From: Sphingomonas sp. NFR04
Lineage (GTDB): Bacteria; Pseudomonadota; Alphaproteobacteria; Sphingomonadales; Sphingomonadaceae
DNA length: 64,000 nucleotides
Assembly (NCBI RefSeq): GCF_900114095.1
Contig: NZ_FORV01000001.1
Coordinates: 930,001-994,000 of the forward strand
Reading direction: 5' to 3'
Part shown: positions 25,362 through 33,102 of the stretch, piece by piece
Position numbering within the stretch: the stretch's first letter is position 1
Layout: each line of letters begins with the position of its first letter
Made by a program: the position numbers and the translations under genes
The notes under the pieces: generated by a model
Databases searched by the model: none
What the model saw: only the letters and a program-made list of their open reading frames with translations
Told to the model about the DNA's origin: nothing

Positions 25362-26798
25362 ATGGGATCACTGGGGGCGTTCGACGAGATTTGGGGACAT
25401 GGCGGTCCGGAGGCGCCGCGCGAGGCGTTCACCGCGCTGTCGCAATGGATCGCGGACACGCCCCCCGAAGAGCTGCAACGCCGCCAGCAATCCGCCGAGG
25501 CCGCCTTCCGGCAGCTGGGCATCACCTTCGCCGTCTATGGCGACAGCGACGCGGCCGAACGGATCATCCCCTTCGACATCGTGCCGCGCATGTTCCTGCA
25601 GCGCGAATGGCAGAAGCTGAGCGACGGGCTGGTCCAGCGGGTCGAGGCGATCAACGCCTTCCTGGAGGACATCTACGGCGCGCGGCGCATCCTCGACGAA
25701 GGGATCATCCCCCCCGAGTTGATCCTGCACAACGAGCAGTTCCGCCCCGAAGTCGCCGGCATCCGCCCGCCGCACGGGGTGTGGGCGCATATCTGCGGGA
25801 TCGATCTGGTCCGCACCGGGCCCGACGAATTCTACGTGCTGGAGGACAATGCCCGCACGCCTTCCGGCGTCTCCTACATGCTGGAGAATCGCGAGGCGAT
25901 GATCCGGCTCTGCCCCGAGCTGTTCCGCGATTTCCGCGTCGCGCCGGTCGACAGCTATCCAGACATGCTGCTGGAGACGATGCGCTCGGTGGCGCCGCTC
26001 GGCCGCGCCCGGCCGGTGTGCGTCGTGCTGACGCCAGGGCATTTCAACTCCGCCTATTACGAGCACAGCTTCCTCGCCGATTCGATGGGCGTCGAGCTGG
26101 TCGAGGCCGCCGATCTCGTGGTGGACGACGACGTCGTCTATATGGAGACGATCGCCGGGCGGGTGCGGGTGGACGTGATCTATCGCCGCATCGACGACGA
26201 TTTCCTCGATCCCCTGGTCTTCCGCCCGGACTCGCTGCTCGGCGTGCCGGGGCTGATCGCCGCCTATCGCGCGGGCAACGTCGCGCTGCTCAATGCGCCG
26301 GGCAACGGCATCGCCGACGACAAGGCGATCTACAGCTACATGCCCGAGATCGTCCGCTTCTATTCGGGCGGCGAGGCCAAGCTGCCCAATGTGGAGACCT
26401 GGCGCTGCCGCGAGCCGCAGGCGCTGAAATATGTGCTCGAGCATCTGCCCGAGCTGGTGGTGAAGCTGGTCGACGGCTCGGGCGGCTACGGCATGCTGGT
26501 CGGCCCGACCGCGACCAAAGAGCAGATCGAGACCTTCCGCGCCGCGCTGACCGCCGAGCCGCATCGCTATATCGCCCAGCCGACGCTGGCGCTGTCGACG
26601 GTGCCGACGCTGACCGAGAAGGGCCTCGCGCCGCGCCATGTCGACTTCCGCCCGTTCGTGCTGACCGGCAGCGACAAGGTGCGCGTGGTCCCCGGCGGAC
26701 TCACGCGCGTGGCGCTGCGCGAAGGATCGCTGGTGGTCAATTCCAGCCAGGGCGGCGGCACCAAGGACAGCTTCGTCCTGCTTGGGGACGCGGCATGA
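25362..26798 (+). CDS. circularly permuted ATP-grasp protein (DUF404/DUF407 type)
   Basis: A 478-aa predicted ATP-dependent ligase of the circularly permuted ATP-grasp family. Characteristic segments are RIIPFDIVPRMF, GIDLVRTGPDEFYVLEDNARTPSGVSYMLENR, LTPGHFNSAYYEHSFLADSMGVELVE, and KLVDGSGGYGMLVGP with VNSSQGGGTKDSFVL at the C-terminus. The ATG at 25362 has GGGAG upstream. In many proteobacteria this gene heads a conserved trio with an alpha-E protein and a transglutaminase-like protein, as here; the peptide or conjugate made is unknown. Confidence 0.9.
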   Translation: MGSLGAFDEIWGHGGPEAPREAFTALSQWIADTPPEELQRRQQSAEAAFRQLGITFAVYGDSDAAERIIPFDIVPRMFLQREWQKLSDGLVQRVEAINAFLEDIYGARRILDEGIIPPELILHNEQFRPEVAGIRPPHGVWAHICGIDLVRTGPDEFYVLEDNARTPSGVSYMLENREAMIRLCPELFRDFRVAPVDSYPDMLLETMRSVAPLGRARPVCVVLTPGHFNSAYYEHSFLADSMGVELVEAADLVVDDDVVYMETIAGRVRVDVIYRRIDDDFLDPLVFRPDSLLGVPGLIAAYRAGNVALLNAPGNGIADDKAIYSYMPEIVRFYSGGEAKLPNVETWRCREPQALKYVLEHLPELVVKLVDGSGGYGMLVGPTATKEQIETFRAALTAEPHRYIAQPTLALSTVPTLTEKGLAPRHVDFRPFVLTGSDKVRVVPGGLTRVALREGSLVVNSSQGGGTKDSFVLLGDAA

Positions 26799-26812
26799 GA
26801 GGGCTCCACTTC

Positions 26813-26953
26813 GATCCTCCCCGGCACGGGGAGGGGGACACGCACCAAACTCGCCATCGTCATCCCCGCGAAGGCGGGGATCCATTGGCGCTGATGCCGC
26901 CGTTCCTGCCCCAAACGCACAGGCGAATGGATTCCCGCCTTCGCGGGAATGAC
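26813..26953. repeat. composite repeat (GATCCTCCCC arm plus 95-bp hairpin)
   Basis: A left arm GATCCTCCCCGGCACGGGGA is followed directly by a 95-bp family hairpin (26859-26953). It sits inside the ATP-grasp to alpha-E operon gap, so transcription must cross it. Confidence 0.8.
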
Positions 26954-27009
26954 GGTGGATATTTGGCGGGCGCCAGCCTGAAAGCCGATCTAGTGGAGGA
27001 GCAGCACCC

Positions 27010-27951
27010 ATGATGATGCTCTCCCGCACCGCCGCCGCGCTCTACTGGCTCGGCCGCTATGTCGAGCGCGCCGACTTCATCGCGCGACTGGTGGAAGCGA
27101 CGATCCGCCTCGACGCGCTCTCCGCCCGCCCCGCAGGCGAAGCCGCGTGGCAGAGCGCCCTCACCGTCAGCTATACCGACGAGATCTTCGCCGCGACCGG
27201 CCATCCCGCCACCCAGGCGCATGTCGCGCGCTTCCTGACGCTGGAAGCGGACAATCCCGGCTCGATCACCCGCTGCCTGGAAATGGCGCGCAACAACGCC
27301 CGCGCCGTGCGCACCGCCCTCACCCGCGAAGCCTGGACCGCGATCAACCGCGCCTGGTGGCTGTTCGCCAACCGCGCCTCGACCGGCGGGGCGACAGAGA
27401 CGCTCGGTCTGGTCGAGCAGGTGAAGGGCGAGACGCGCGGCTTCGAAGGCGCGATCCACCGGATGATGCGCAACGAGGCGACGCTGCTGATCCAGCTCGG
27501 CGCCGCGATCGAGCGCGCGGACAACACCGCGCGGCTGGTCGACGTGAAATACCACCTGCTGCTGCCCGCTGGCGAAAGCGTCGGCGGCGCGGTGGATCGC
27601 GACCAGTGGACGACGATCCTCCAGACCGTCTCCGCCGTGACCGCCTATCGCTGGCTCTATTCGGAAGGGCTGCGGCCGGACAATGTGATCGACTTGCTGG
27701 TCAGCCGCGCCGAGCTGCCGCGCAGCCTCGCCGCCTGTGTGGAGGAAAGCGTGACCTTGCTCAGCCAGCTCGCCAAGCGCACCGGCCTCCAGGGCGAGGC
27801 CGACCGCATGGCCCGCGCCCGGCTCGCCCGCGTCCAGAAGGCGCGCACGCCCGACATCATCGTCGGCGGCCTGCACGAATATCTGGAAGCCTTCATCGCC
27901 GAGAACGCGCTGCTCGACGGCGCGATCGCGCGCCAGTTCCGGTTCCTGTGA
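27010..27951 (+). CDS. alpha-E domain protein (DUF403)
   Basis: A 313-aa all-helical protein. Diagnostic segments are MLSRTAAALYWLGRYVERADFIARL at the N-terminus, NNARAVRTALTREAWTAIN in the middle, and IERADNTARLVDVKYHLLLP. GGAGGAGC upstream supports the ATG at 27010. It occurs between the ATP-grasp and transglutaminase-like genes, the usual order, and its stop overlaps the next start by one base (TGATG). Biochemical role unknown. Confidence 0.9.
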   Translation: MMMLSRTAAALYWLGRYVERADFIARLVEATIRLDALSARPAGEAAWQSALTVSYTDEIFAATGHPATQAHVARFLTLEADNPGSITRCLEMARNNARAVRTALTREAWTAINRAWWLFANRASTGGATETLGLVEQVKGETRGFEGAIHRMMRNEATLLIQLGAAIERADNTARLVDVKYHLLLPAGESVGGAVDRDQWTTILQTVSAVTAYRWLYSEGLRPDNVIDLLVSRAELPRSLAACVEESVTLLSQLAKRTGLQGEADRMARARLARVQKARTPDIIVGGLHEYLEAFIAENALLDGAIARQFRFL

Positions 27952-28760
27952 TGCGCATCGCCGTCGAACACCGCTCGGTCTATCGCTTCACCCAGCCCCA
28001 GGCCCGGATCGTCCAGATGCTGCGGCTGACGCCCTGCGACACCCAGCACCAGACGGTCGTGAGCTGGATGGTCGGCGTCGATTGCGATGCGCGGCTGCGC
28101 GACGCGGTGGATGGCTATGGCAACGCGGTGACGATGCTCTACGCCGAGGGTCCGATCGAGGCGATCGAGATTGCGGTGACGGGCGAAGTGCTGACTCAGG
28201 ACAATGCGGGGGTACTGCGCGGCACGCCCGAGCCGCTGCCCCCCGCCCTGTTCCTGCGCACCACCCCGCGCACCGCGCCCAGCCCGCAGTTGGCGGCGTT
28301 CGCCGCCGATGTGAGCGCGAGCACCGCCGACCCGATCGAGCGGCTGCACCGGCTCAACCAAGCGCTCCATGCCCGTTTCCGCTGCGTGCCCGATGTGCCC
28401 GATACCGGCCTCACTGCCGCAGAGGCGTTCGCCGGCAAGGCCGAGGCGTCGCGCGACGTGGCGCAGATGTTCGTCTCCGCCGCGCGCACGCTGGAGGCAC
28501 CGGCGCGCTATGTCTCGGGCTATCATCTTGACGGCGACGCCCAGTGCGCGCCGCATGCCTGGTGCGAGGCCTGGGTGCCGGGGCTGGGCTGGGTGGCGTT
28601 CGATCCGGTAACCGGCATGTCGCCGAACGACGGCTATGTGCGGGTGGCGGTCGGCCTCGATTCCGAAGGCGCCGCGGCGGTGGCCGGGCATCGCATCGGG
28701 CATGGCGAGGAACAGCTGGCGGTGGACCTGCATGTCGATCGGCTGGGGAACGAGGAGTAG
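27951..28760 (+). CDS. transglutaminase-like protein with Cys-to-Ser at the active site
   Basis: A 269-aa transglutaminase-superfamily protein with the N-terminal beta domain (MRIAVEHRSVYRFTQPQ, 1-17) and the papain-like core. His202 (PHAWCEAW) and Asp218 (GWVAFDPV) of the triad are present. The nucleophile position, normally Cys in a G-x-C-x-D-x-A motif, reads EASRDVAQ with Ser167 (codon TCG at 28449-28451). The YVSGYH segment after it aligns with the family, so register is secure. It may be catalytically altered or inactive. Coupled to the alpha-E gene by TGATG overlap. Confidence 0.87.
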   Translation: MRIAVEHRSVYRFTQPQARIVQMLRLTPCDTQHQTVVSWMVGVDCDARLRDAVDGYGNAVTMLYAEGPIEAIEIAVTGEVLTQDNAGVLRGTPEPLPPALFLRTTPRTAPSPQLAAFAADVSASTADPIERLHRLNQALHARFRCVPDVPDTGLTAAEAFAGKAEASRDVAQMFVSAARTLEAPARYVSGYHLDGDAQCAPHAWCEAWVPGLGWVAFDPVTGMSPNDGYVRVAVGLDSEGAAAVAGHRIGHGEEQLAVDLHVDRLGNEE

Positions 28761-28801
28761 GCGAGTAGCGACTGCCGCCATTCTCGCAAAGGCCTACGAC
28801 C

Positions 28802-28895
28802 GTCATTCCCGCGAAGGCGGGAACCCATTTGCCAGGACGTCAGGGAAAGAACCGCAAACTCAGCGCCAATGGATCCCCGCCTTCGCGGGGATGAC
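28802..28895. repeat. 95-bp family hairpin repeat
   Basis: Arms GTCATTCCCGCGAAGGCGGG and CCCCGCCTTCGCGGGGATGAC. It lies between the convergent transglutaminase-like and bpt genes. Confidence 0.85.
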
Positions 28896-28918
28896 AATCT
28901 AGTTGAACGAACGTCCGC

Positions 28919-29701
28919 TCAAGCCAGCGCGGCTGCCACCGCGTTCGGCATCGCCCCCACCGCTTCTTCGTCGACGAGCAGCGACCAGCCGGTCGGCCCC
29001 AGCACCTCGATCGGGCGATAGCGCGTCTTGTACGCCATGCGCGCGCTGCCCTTCACCCAATAGCCGAGATAGACATAGGGCAGCCCCGCCGCGCGGGCGC
29101 GCAGGATATGGTCCATGATGATGAAATTGCCCATGCTAGACCGCGTCTCGTCATCGGTGACGAAGAAGCTGTAGATCATCGACAGGCCGTCGCCCTGCTG
29201 GTCGGTGATGCACGCCCCCACCAGCCGACCCCGCTGGCCGTCCACCGAAGGCTCGCGATATTCGACGACATAGGAGCTGACCGGCGACTGCTCGACCATG
29301 TCGGCATAGTCGCTCTCGTCCATCGCCGCCATGCCGCCGCCGGGGTGCCGCGAATCGAGATAGCGCTTGAGCAACTCGTACTGCTCGCCGGTCGCCCAGG
29401 GCTTGCAGGCGGTGACTTCGAGATCGCTGTAGCGCTTGAGCAATTTCCGCTGGGTGGCGTTGGGCTCGAACCCGTCGGTCAGCACCCGCACCGAGGCGCA
29501 GGCGGTGCAGCCCGCGCAGCTCGGCCGATAGGCGACCGACTGGCTGCGGCGAAAGCCGATGCGGCTCAGCGCATCGTTGAGTTCGCCGGCATGGTCGCCG
29601 GAAAGTTCGGTGAAGATCTTCCGTTCCTGCCGCCCGGGCAGATACGGGCAGGGCGACGGGCTGGTCACGAAAAAACGCGGGAAACGTGATAATGCGGTCA
29701 C
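28919..29701 (-). CDS. bpt: aspartate/glutamate leucyltransferase (arginyltransferase family)
   Basis: Transfers Leu from tRNA to N-terminal Asp/Glu (N-end rule, feeding ClpS/ClpAP). The 260-aa product has the N-terminal [11 protein letters not shown] motif (about 18-28), the [12 protein letters not shown] cysteine cluster (about 62-73), and the C-terminal acyltransferase segment [23 protein letters not shown]. The start is GTG at 29701. A glycosyltransferase gene lies 261 bp upstream on the same strand; that gap holds nothing I can identify. Confidence 0.92.
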   Translation of the reverse strand: MTALSRFPRFFVTSPSPCPYLPGRQERKIFTELSGDHAGELNDALSRIGFRRSQSVAYRPSCAGCTACASVRVLTDGFEPNATQRKLLKRYSDLEVTACKPWATGEQYELLKRYLDSRHPGGGMAAMDESDYADMVEQSPVSSYVVEYREPSVDGQRGRLVGACITDQQGDGLSMIYSFFVTDDETRSSMGNFIIMDHILRARAAGLPYVYLGYWVKGSARMAYKTRYRPIEVLGPTGWSLLVDEEAVGAMPNAVAAALA

Positions 29702-29962
29702 CGCTCAGCCGTCCTCTGCTCCATCGGGCCGTCCCGACCGGCCCCTCTTATGCCGTTATGGGGTTGGTTTTGGATGATGAAAAGCGCGTTTACCATCAAT
29801 CAGGGCCATTCCCGCGCCATCGGCTTTCCCGAGTGACGCGGAACGGGACGATTCGGTTCCGCGGTAACCATGGTTCGCTGCGAAGCGGGACCGGACGAGC
29901 GCCGGGAGCGCGCAAGATCCGGCCGCGCCACCCCTGACGAGCGAATCGAGTCGCGGCCGAAC

Positions 29963-31237
29963 TCAGCCGAGTCCCAGCGCGTCGAGTGCCGCCCCGACTC
30001 CGTCTTCCGCGACGAGTGCCGCCCCCGCTGCGCGCGCCCGCGCGGCAATGGTGGCACTCGCCAGCAGCCGCGCAAGGACGGCAGATGCACGCGCGGGGGT
30101 GTAGCGGCGCTTCGGCAACGAGAGGCCCAGCCCGGCGCGCTCGATCCGCGCGGCATTGTCGAACTGGTCGCCGAAGATCGGGCAGACGAGTTGCGGCACC
30201 CCCGCGCGGATCGCCTGGCCCGTGGTGCCGATGCCGCCATGGCCGATCACCGCCGCGGCGCGCGGGAAGATCTGCGAATGCGGCGCATAACCCGCCACGA
30301 GCACGGTATCGCCGGCGAGGTGCCGATGCTGCGCCAGCAGATCCTCGCCGACCAGCAGCACCGCCCGCATGCCCAGCCGCCGCGCCGCCTCGGCGCTCGC
30401 CGCATAGAAGCCGTCCTCGGCATAGACCGCCATGCTGCCCAGCGTGAAGACGAGCGGCGGCGGCCCCGCCGCCAGAAACGCCTCGATCTCGGCGGAAAGC
30501 CCCTCCCCCGCGAACCCGCCGTCGTAGAAAACAAAGCCGGTCTGCGCGAAACTGGGCGGGACATCGCGCGGCGCAGGCGAAAAGACGGGCGACCAAAGAC
30601 CGATCGCCCGGTCCACCGCCAGGGGACCTGCCAGTACTTCGTTCCCCGCAAAGGGCGGCGCACCGGCACCCTCGCGCATCACGGCGAACGGCTTGAGCCC
30701 CTTGGCATAGCGGCGCTCGGCCAGCCGCAGCAGCGGCCGCACCGCGCCCGGGCCGAACCAGCGGCGCAGCGTCACCAGCGCGGTTTCGCCGCGCGTCAGC
30801 ACCGGCGGATCCTCCGCCGACAGCAGGGTGATCGGCTGGAGCAGCGCCGAGGCGAGCGGCACCCCCGCCGCCTGCGCCGCAATCCGCGCATGGATCGAGA
30901 AACTGCTGGCGAGCACCAGATCCGCGTTCGCGACCACCGGCGTCAGGTCCGCCAGCGTCACCTCGGCATAGGGCACGAGCACCCGGTTGATGATGAAATC
31001 GAAATCGGTGGCGATCGCCCGCGCGATCTCACCCTCGTCCATGCCGGTATCGGCGAGCAGCTGCGGCCCGTCGGGTCGGATGGGGTGGAATTCGATGCCG
31101 TGCCGCTCGGCGATGCCGCGCACCGATTCGGCGCCTGCGAACACGGGCGTGTGGCCCCGCGCCTGCATGCCGAGTGCCAGTGCGATGAACGGGTGCACGT
31201 CGCCCAACGTGCCCAGCGTCGCCAGTACCACCCGCAT
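29963..31237 (-). CDS. GT1/GT28-like glycosyltransferase (UDP-glucosyltransferase, MGT type)
   Basis: A 424-aa GT-B-fold transferase. The N-terminus MRVVLATLGTLGDVHPFIALA (1-21) is the acceptor-side motif of GT1 antibiotic/sterol/rhamnolipid glycosyltransferases. The C-terminal donor motif is GHGGIGTTGQAIRAGVPQLVCPIFGDQFDNA. The substrate cannot be read from sequence; lipids or carotenoid-type molecules are common for the class. It is not part of the sps cluster. ATG at 31237. Confidence 0.85.
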   Translation of the reverse strand: MRVVLATLGTLGDVHPFIALALGMQARGHTPVFAGAESVRGIAERHGIEFHPIRPDGPQLLADTGMDEGEIARAIATDFDFIINRVLVPYAEVTLADLTPVVANADLVLASSFSIHARIAAQAAGVPLASALLQPITLLSAEDPPVLTRGETALVTLRRWFGPGAVRPLLRLAERRYAKGLKPFAVMREGAGAPPFAGNEVLAGPLAVDRAIGLWSPVFSPAPRDVPPSFAQTGFVFYDGGFAGEGLSAEIEAFLAAGPPPLVFTLGSMAVYAEDGFYAASAEAARRLGMRAVLLVGEDLLAQHRHLAGDTVLVAGYAPHSQIFPRAAAVIGHGGIGTTGQAIRAGVPQLVCPIFGDQFDNAARIERAGLGLSLPKRRYTPARASAVLARLLASATIAARARAAGAALVAEDGVGAALDALGLG

Positions 31238-31297
31238 GCGCTTGTTCCCCCCTAGGGGAGCAGGGTGATTACTGGATGGAGGCGCAGCGTCAATGAA

Positions 31298-31510
31298 GAT
31301 CCTCCCCGTCACGGGGAAGGGCTACCGTGCTTTCCTCTGAGACCTTTCGCCATCCCCGCGAAGGCGGGGATCCATTGGCGCTGGTGCGGCGGTTCTTTCC
31401 CCCAGCGCCGAGGGCAATGGATTCCCGCCTTCGCGGGAATGACGACGGACCTTGCGACGCGGATATCCCATGCGCCCAGCGCGGTTCCCTCCCCGTCCCC
31501 GGGAGGATCT
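31298..31510. repeat. nested composite repeat
   Basis: Left arm GATCCTCCCCGTCACGGGGA from 31298, inner 95-bp family hairpin 31349-31443, right arm CCCGTCCCCGGGAGGATC ending about 31509. It fills the gap between the glycosyltransferase and proS. Confidence 0.8.
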
Positions 31511-31515
31511 AAAAC

Positions 31516-33048
31516 TCAGTATGCCCGGGCGACCACGATCCGCTCGACGGCCGGCTTGCCGGTGAACAGGCAAGTGCCCTCGGCCGGAGCGGCGTCGCCC
31601 GGCACGTTGCGGAAGGTAAGCTTGAGCGCCTTGAGCCGCTCGACCACCGCGTCCAGCTCGGCACCGGTCGGCTTGGCCCAGCTGACTTCGGCCCAGCCGG
31701 GGAACTTCTCCGCATCGGCGAACATCGCCGCCAGCGCGTCGAAGTCGGTCACGTCGCGGCGGATGTTGCCGTCCAGCCGCTCGCGCGCGTCGAGATACAG
31801 GCCCTGCTGGATGCTCTCGAGGATCGCCGCTGCTTCCGCGACGAAATCACCGCGCGGCATGATCTGCGAATCGAGCTTGCCGTCCTCGCGGTAGAGCTTG
31901 TTGCGCTGGATCACCGAGACATTGCCGCCGGCGACGTCGCGCCCGCCGACCTCGATCACGATCGGCGCGCCCTTCTTCACCCAGCCCCAGCGCTTGGTCT
32001 GCGCCTTGACCGCCTTGAGGTCGAGCAGCGCACGCACCGGCTCGCCCAGCGCGCTGAGCTTGGCCAGCTCGGTCTGGAGCGACTTGCAATAGTCGATGGT
32101 CGCGGCGTCCTCGGGCTGGTCGCGCAGCATCGGCACGATCACGATCTGCCAAGGCGCCACCATCGGCGGGACGCGCAGGCCGTCGTCGTCGCCATGCACC
32201 ATGATCAGCCCGCCGATCATGCGGGTGGAGACGCCCCAGCTGGTCGTCTGCGCCAGCTCGAACTGGCCTTCCGAATTCTGGAACTTGATGTCCTGCGCCG
32301 AGGAGAAGGTAGTGCCCAGGAAATGCGAGGTGCCGGCCTGCAGCGCCTTGCCGTCCTGCATCATCGCCTCGATCGAGAAGGTCGAGACGGCGCCCGGGAA
32401 GCGCTCATTCTCCGGCTTCTCGCCCGCGACCACCGGCATCGCCAGGCAATCCTCGGCGAAGCTGCGATACACCTCGAGCATCTTGAGGGTTTCTTCCTGC
32501 GCCTCTTCCACCGTGGCGTGGGCGGTATGCCCTTCCTGCCACAGGAATTCGGCGGTGCGCAGGAACATGCGCGTGCGCATTTCCCAGCGGACGACGTTGG
32601 CCCACTGGTTGATCAGCACCGGCAGGTCGCGCCAGCTCTGCACCCAGCGCGACATCGCCGCGCCGATCACCGTCTCCGAGGTGGGACGGACGACCAGCGG
32701 CTCTTCGAGCTTCGCCTCGGGATCGGGCACCAGCCGGCCGTCCTTCTGGACGAGGCGATGGTGCGTGACGACCGCCATTTCCTTGGCGAAGCCGTCGACA
32801 TGCTCGGCTTCCTTCTCGAAATAGGAAAGCGGGATGAACAGCGGGAAATAGCAGTTCTCGTGCCCCGTCGCCTTGATGCGATCGTCGAGCAGGCGCTGGA
32901 TGCGCTCCCAGATGCCATAGCCCCAGGGCCGGATGACCATGCAGCCGCGCACGCCCGAATCCTCGGCCATGTCGGCTTCGCTGATGACGGTCTGGTACCA
33001 TTGCGCGAAATCGCCGTCGCGCGTCACGGAAAGGGCGTGCTTGATCAT
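31516..33048 (-). CDS. proS: prolyl-tRNA synthetase (eukaryote/archaeon-like short form)
   Basis: Charges tRNA-Pro. The 510-aa enzyme has class II motifs: CYFPLFIPLSYF, VRPTSETVIGAAMSRWVQSW (motif 2 region) and LRTAEFLWQEGHTAH. It lacks the ~180-residue editing insertion of E. coli ProS. It has the C-terminal extension of the archaeal/eukaryotic type, with a final CLFTGKPAVERIVVARAY ending in the hallmark Tyr. ATG at 33048. Confidence 0.94.
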   Translation of the reverse strand: MIKHALSVTRDGDFAQWYQTVISEADMAEDSGVRGCMVIRPWGYGIWERIQRLLDDRIKATGHENCYFPLFIPLSYFEKEAEHVDGFAKEMAVVTHHRLVQKDGRLVPDPEAKLEEPLVVRPTSETVIGAAMSRWVQSWRDLPVLINQWANVVRWEMRTRMFLRTAEFLWQEGHTAHATVEEAQEETLKMLEVYRSFAEDCLAMPVVAGEKPENERFPGAVSTFSIEAMMQDGKALQAGTSHFLGTTFSSAQDIKFQNSEGQFELAQTTSWGVSTRMIGGLIMVHGDDDGLRVPPMVAPWQIVIVPMLRDQPEDAATIDYCKSLQTELAKLSALGEPVRALLDLKAVKAQTKRWGWVKKGAPIVIEVGGRDVAGGNVSVIQRNKLYREDGKLDSQIMPRGDFVAEAAAILESIQQGLYLDARERLDGNIRRDVTDFDALAAMFADAEKFPGWAEVSWAKPTGAELDAVVERLKALKLTFRNVPGDAAPAEGTCLFTGKPAVERIVVARAY

Positions 33049-33064
33049 GCCCCAGCGCTTAGCG

Positions 33065-33100
33065 CCTGGGCGCGCCGACGCAAGGGCCGGCGCGCCCGGG
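33065..33100 (-). terminator. hairpin terminator closing the spsR-S-G operon
   Basis: Arms CCTGGGCGCGCCG (33065-33077) and CGGCGCGCCCGGG (33088-33100) pair over 13 positions with one T-G wobble and a 10-base loop. It lies two bases beyond the stop of the leftward beta-helix gene and before proS. Confidence 0.6.
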
Positions 33101-33102
33101 TC

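Noticed and set aside
27147..28760. Extended frame joining part of the alpha-E region to the transglutaminase-like gene
   Set aside because: The upstream part is out of frame with the alpha-E gene; the ATG at 27951 gives the conserved N-terminus.
29702..29962. Possible small gene between bpt and the glycosyltransferase
   Set aside because: Short plus-strand frame without ribosome site or family resemblance; gap left unassigned.
7916..31443. Seven spaced palindromic repeats considered as a CRISPR array
   Set aside because: Copies are kilobases apart, each is a self-complementary hairpin, and there are no regular spacers or cas genes.
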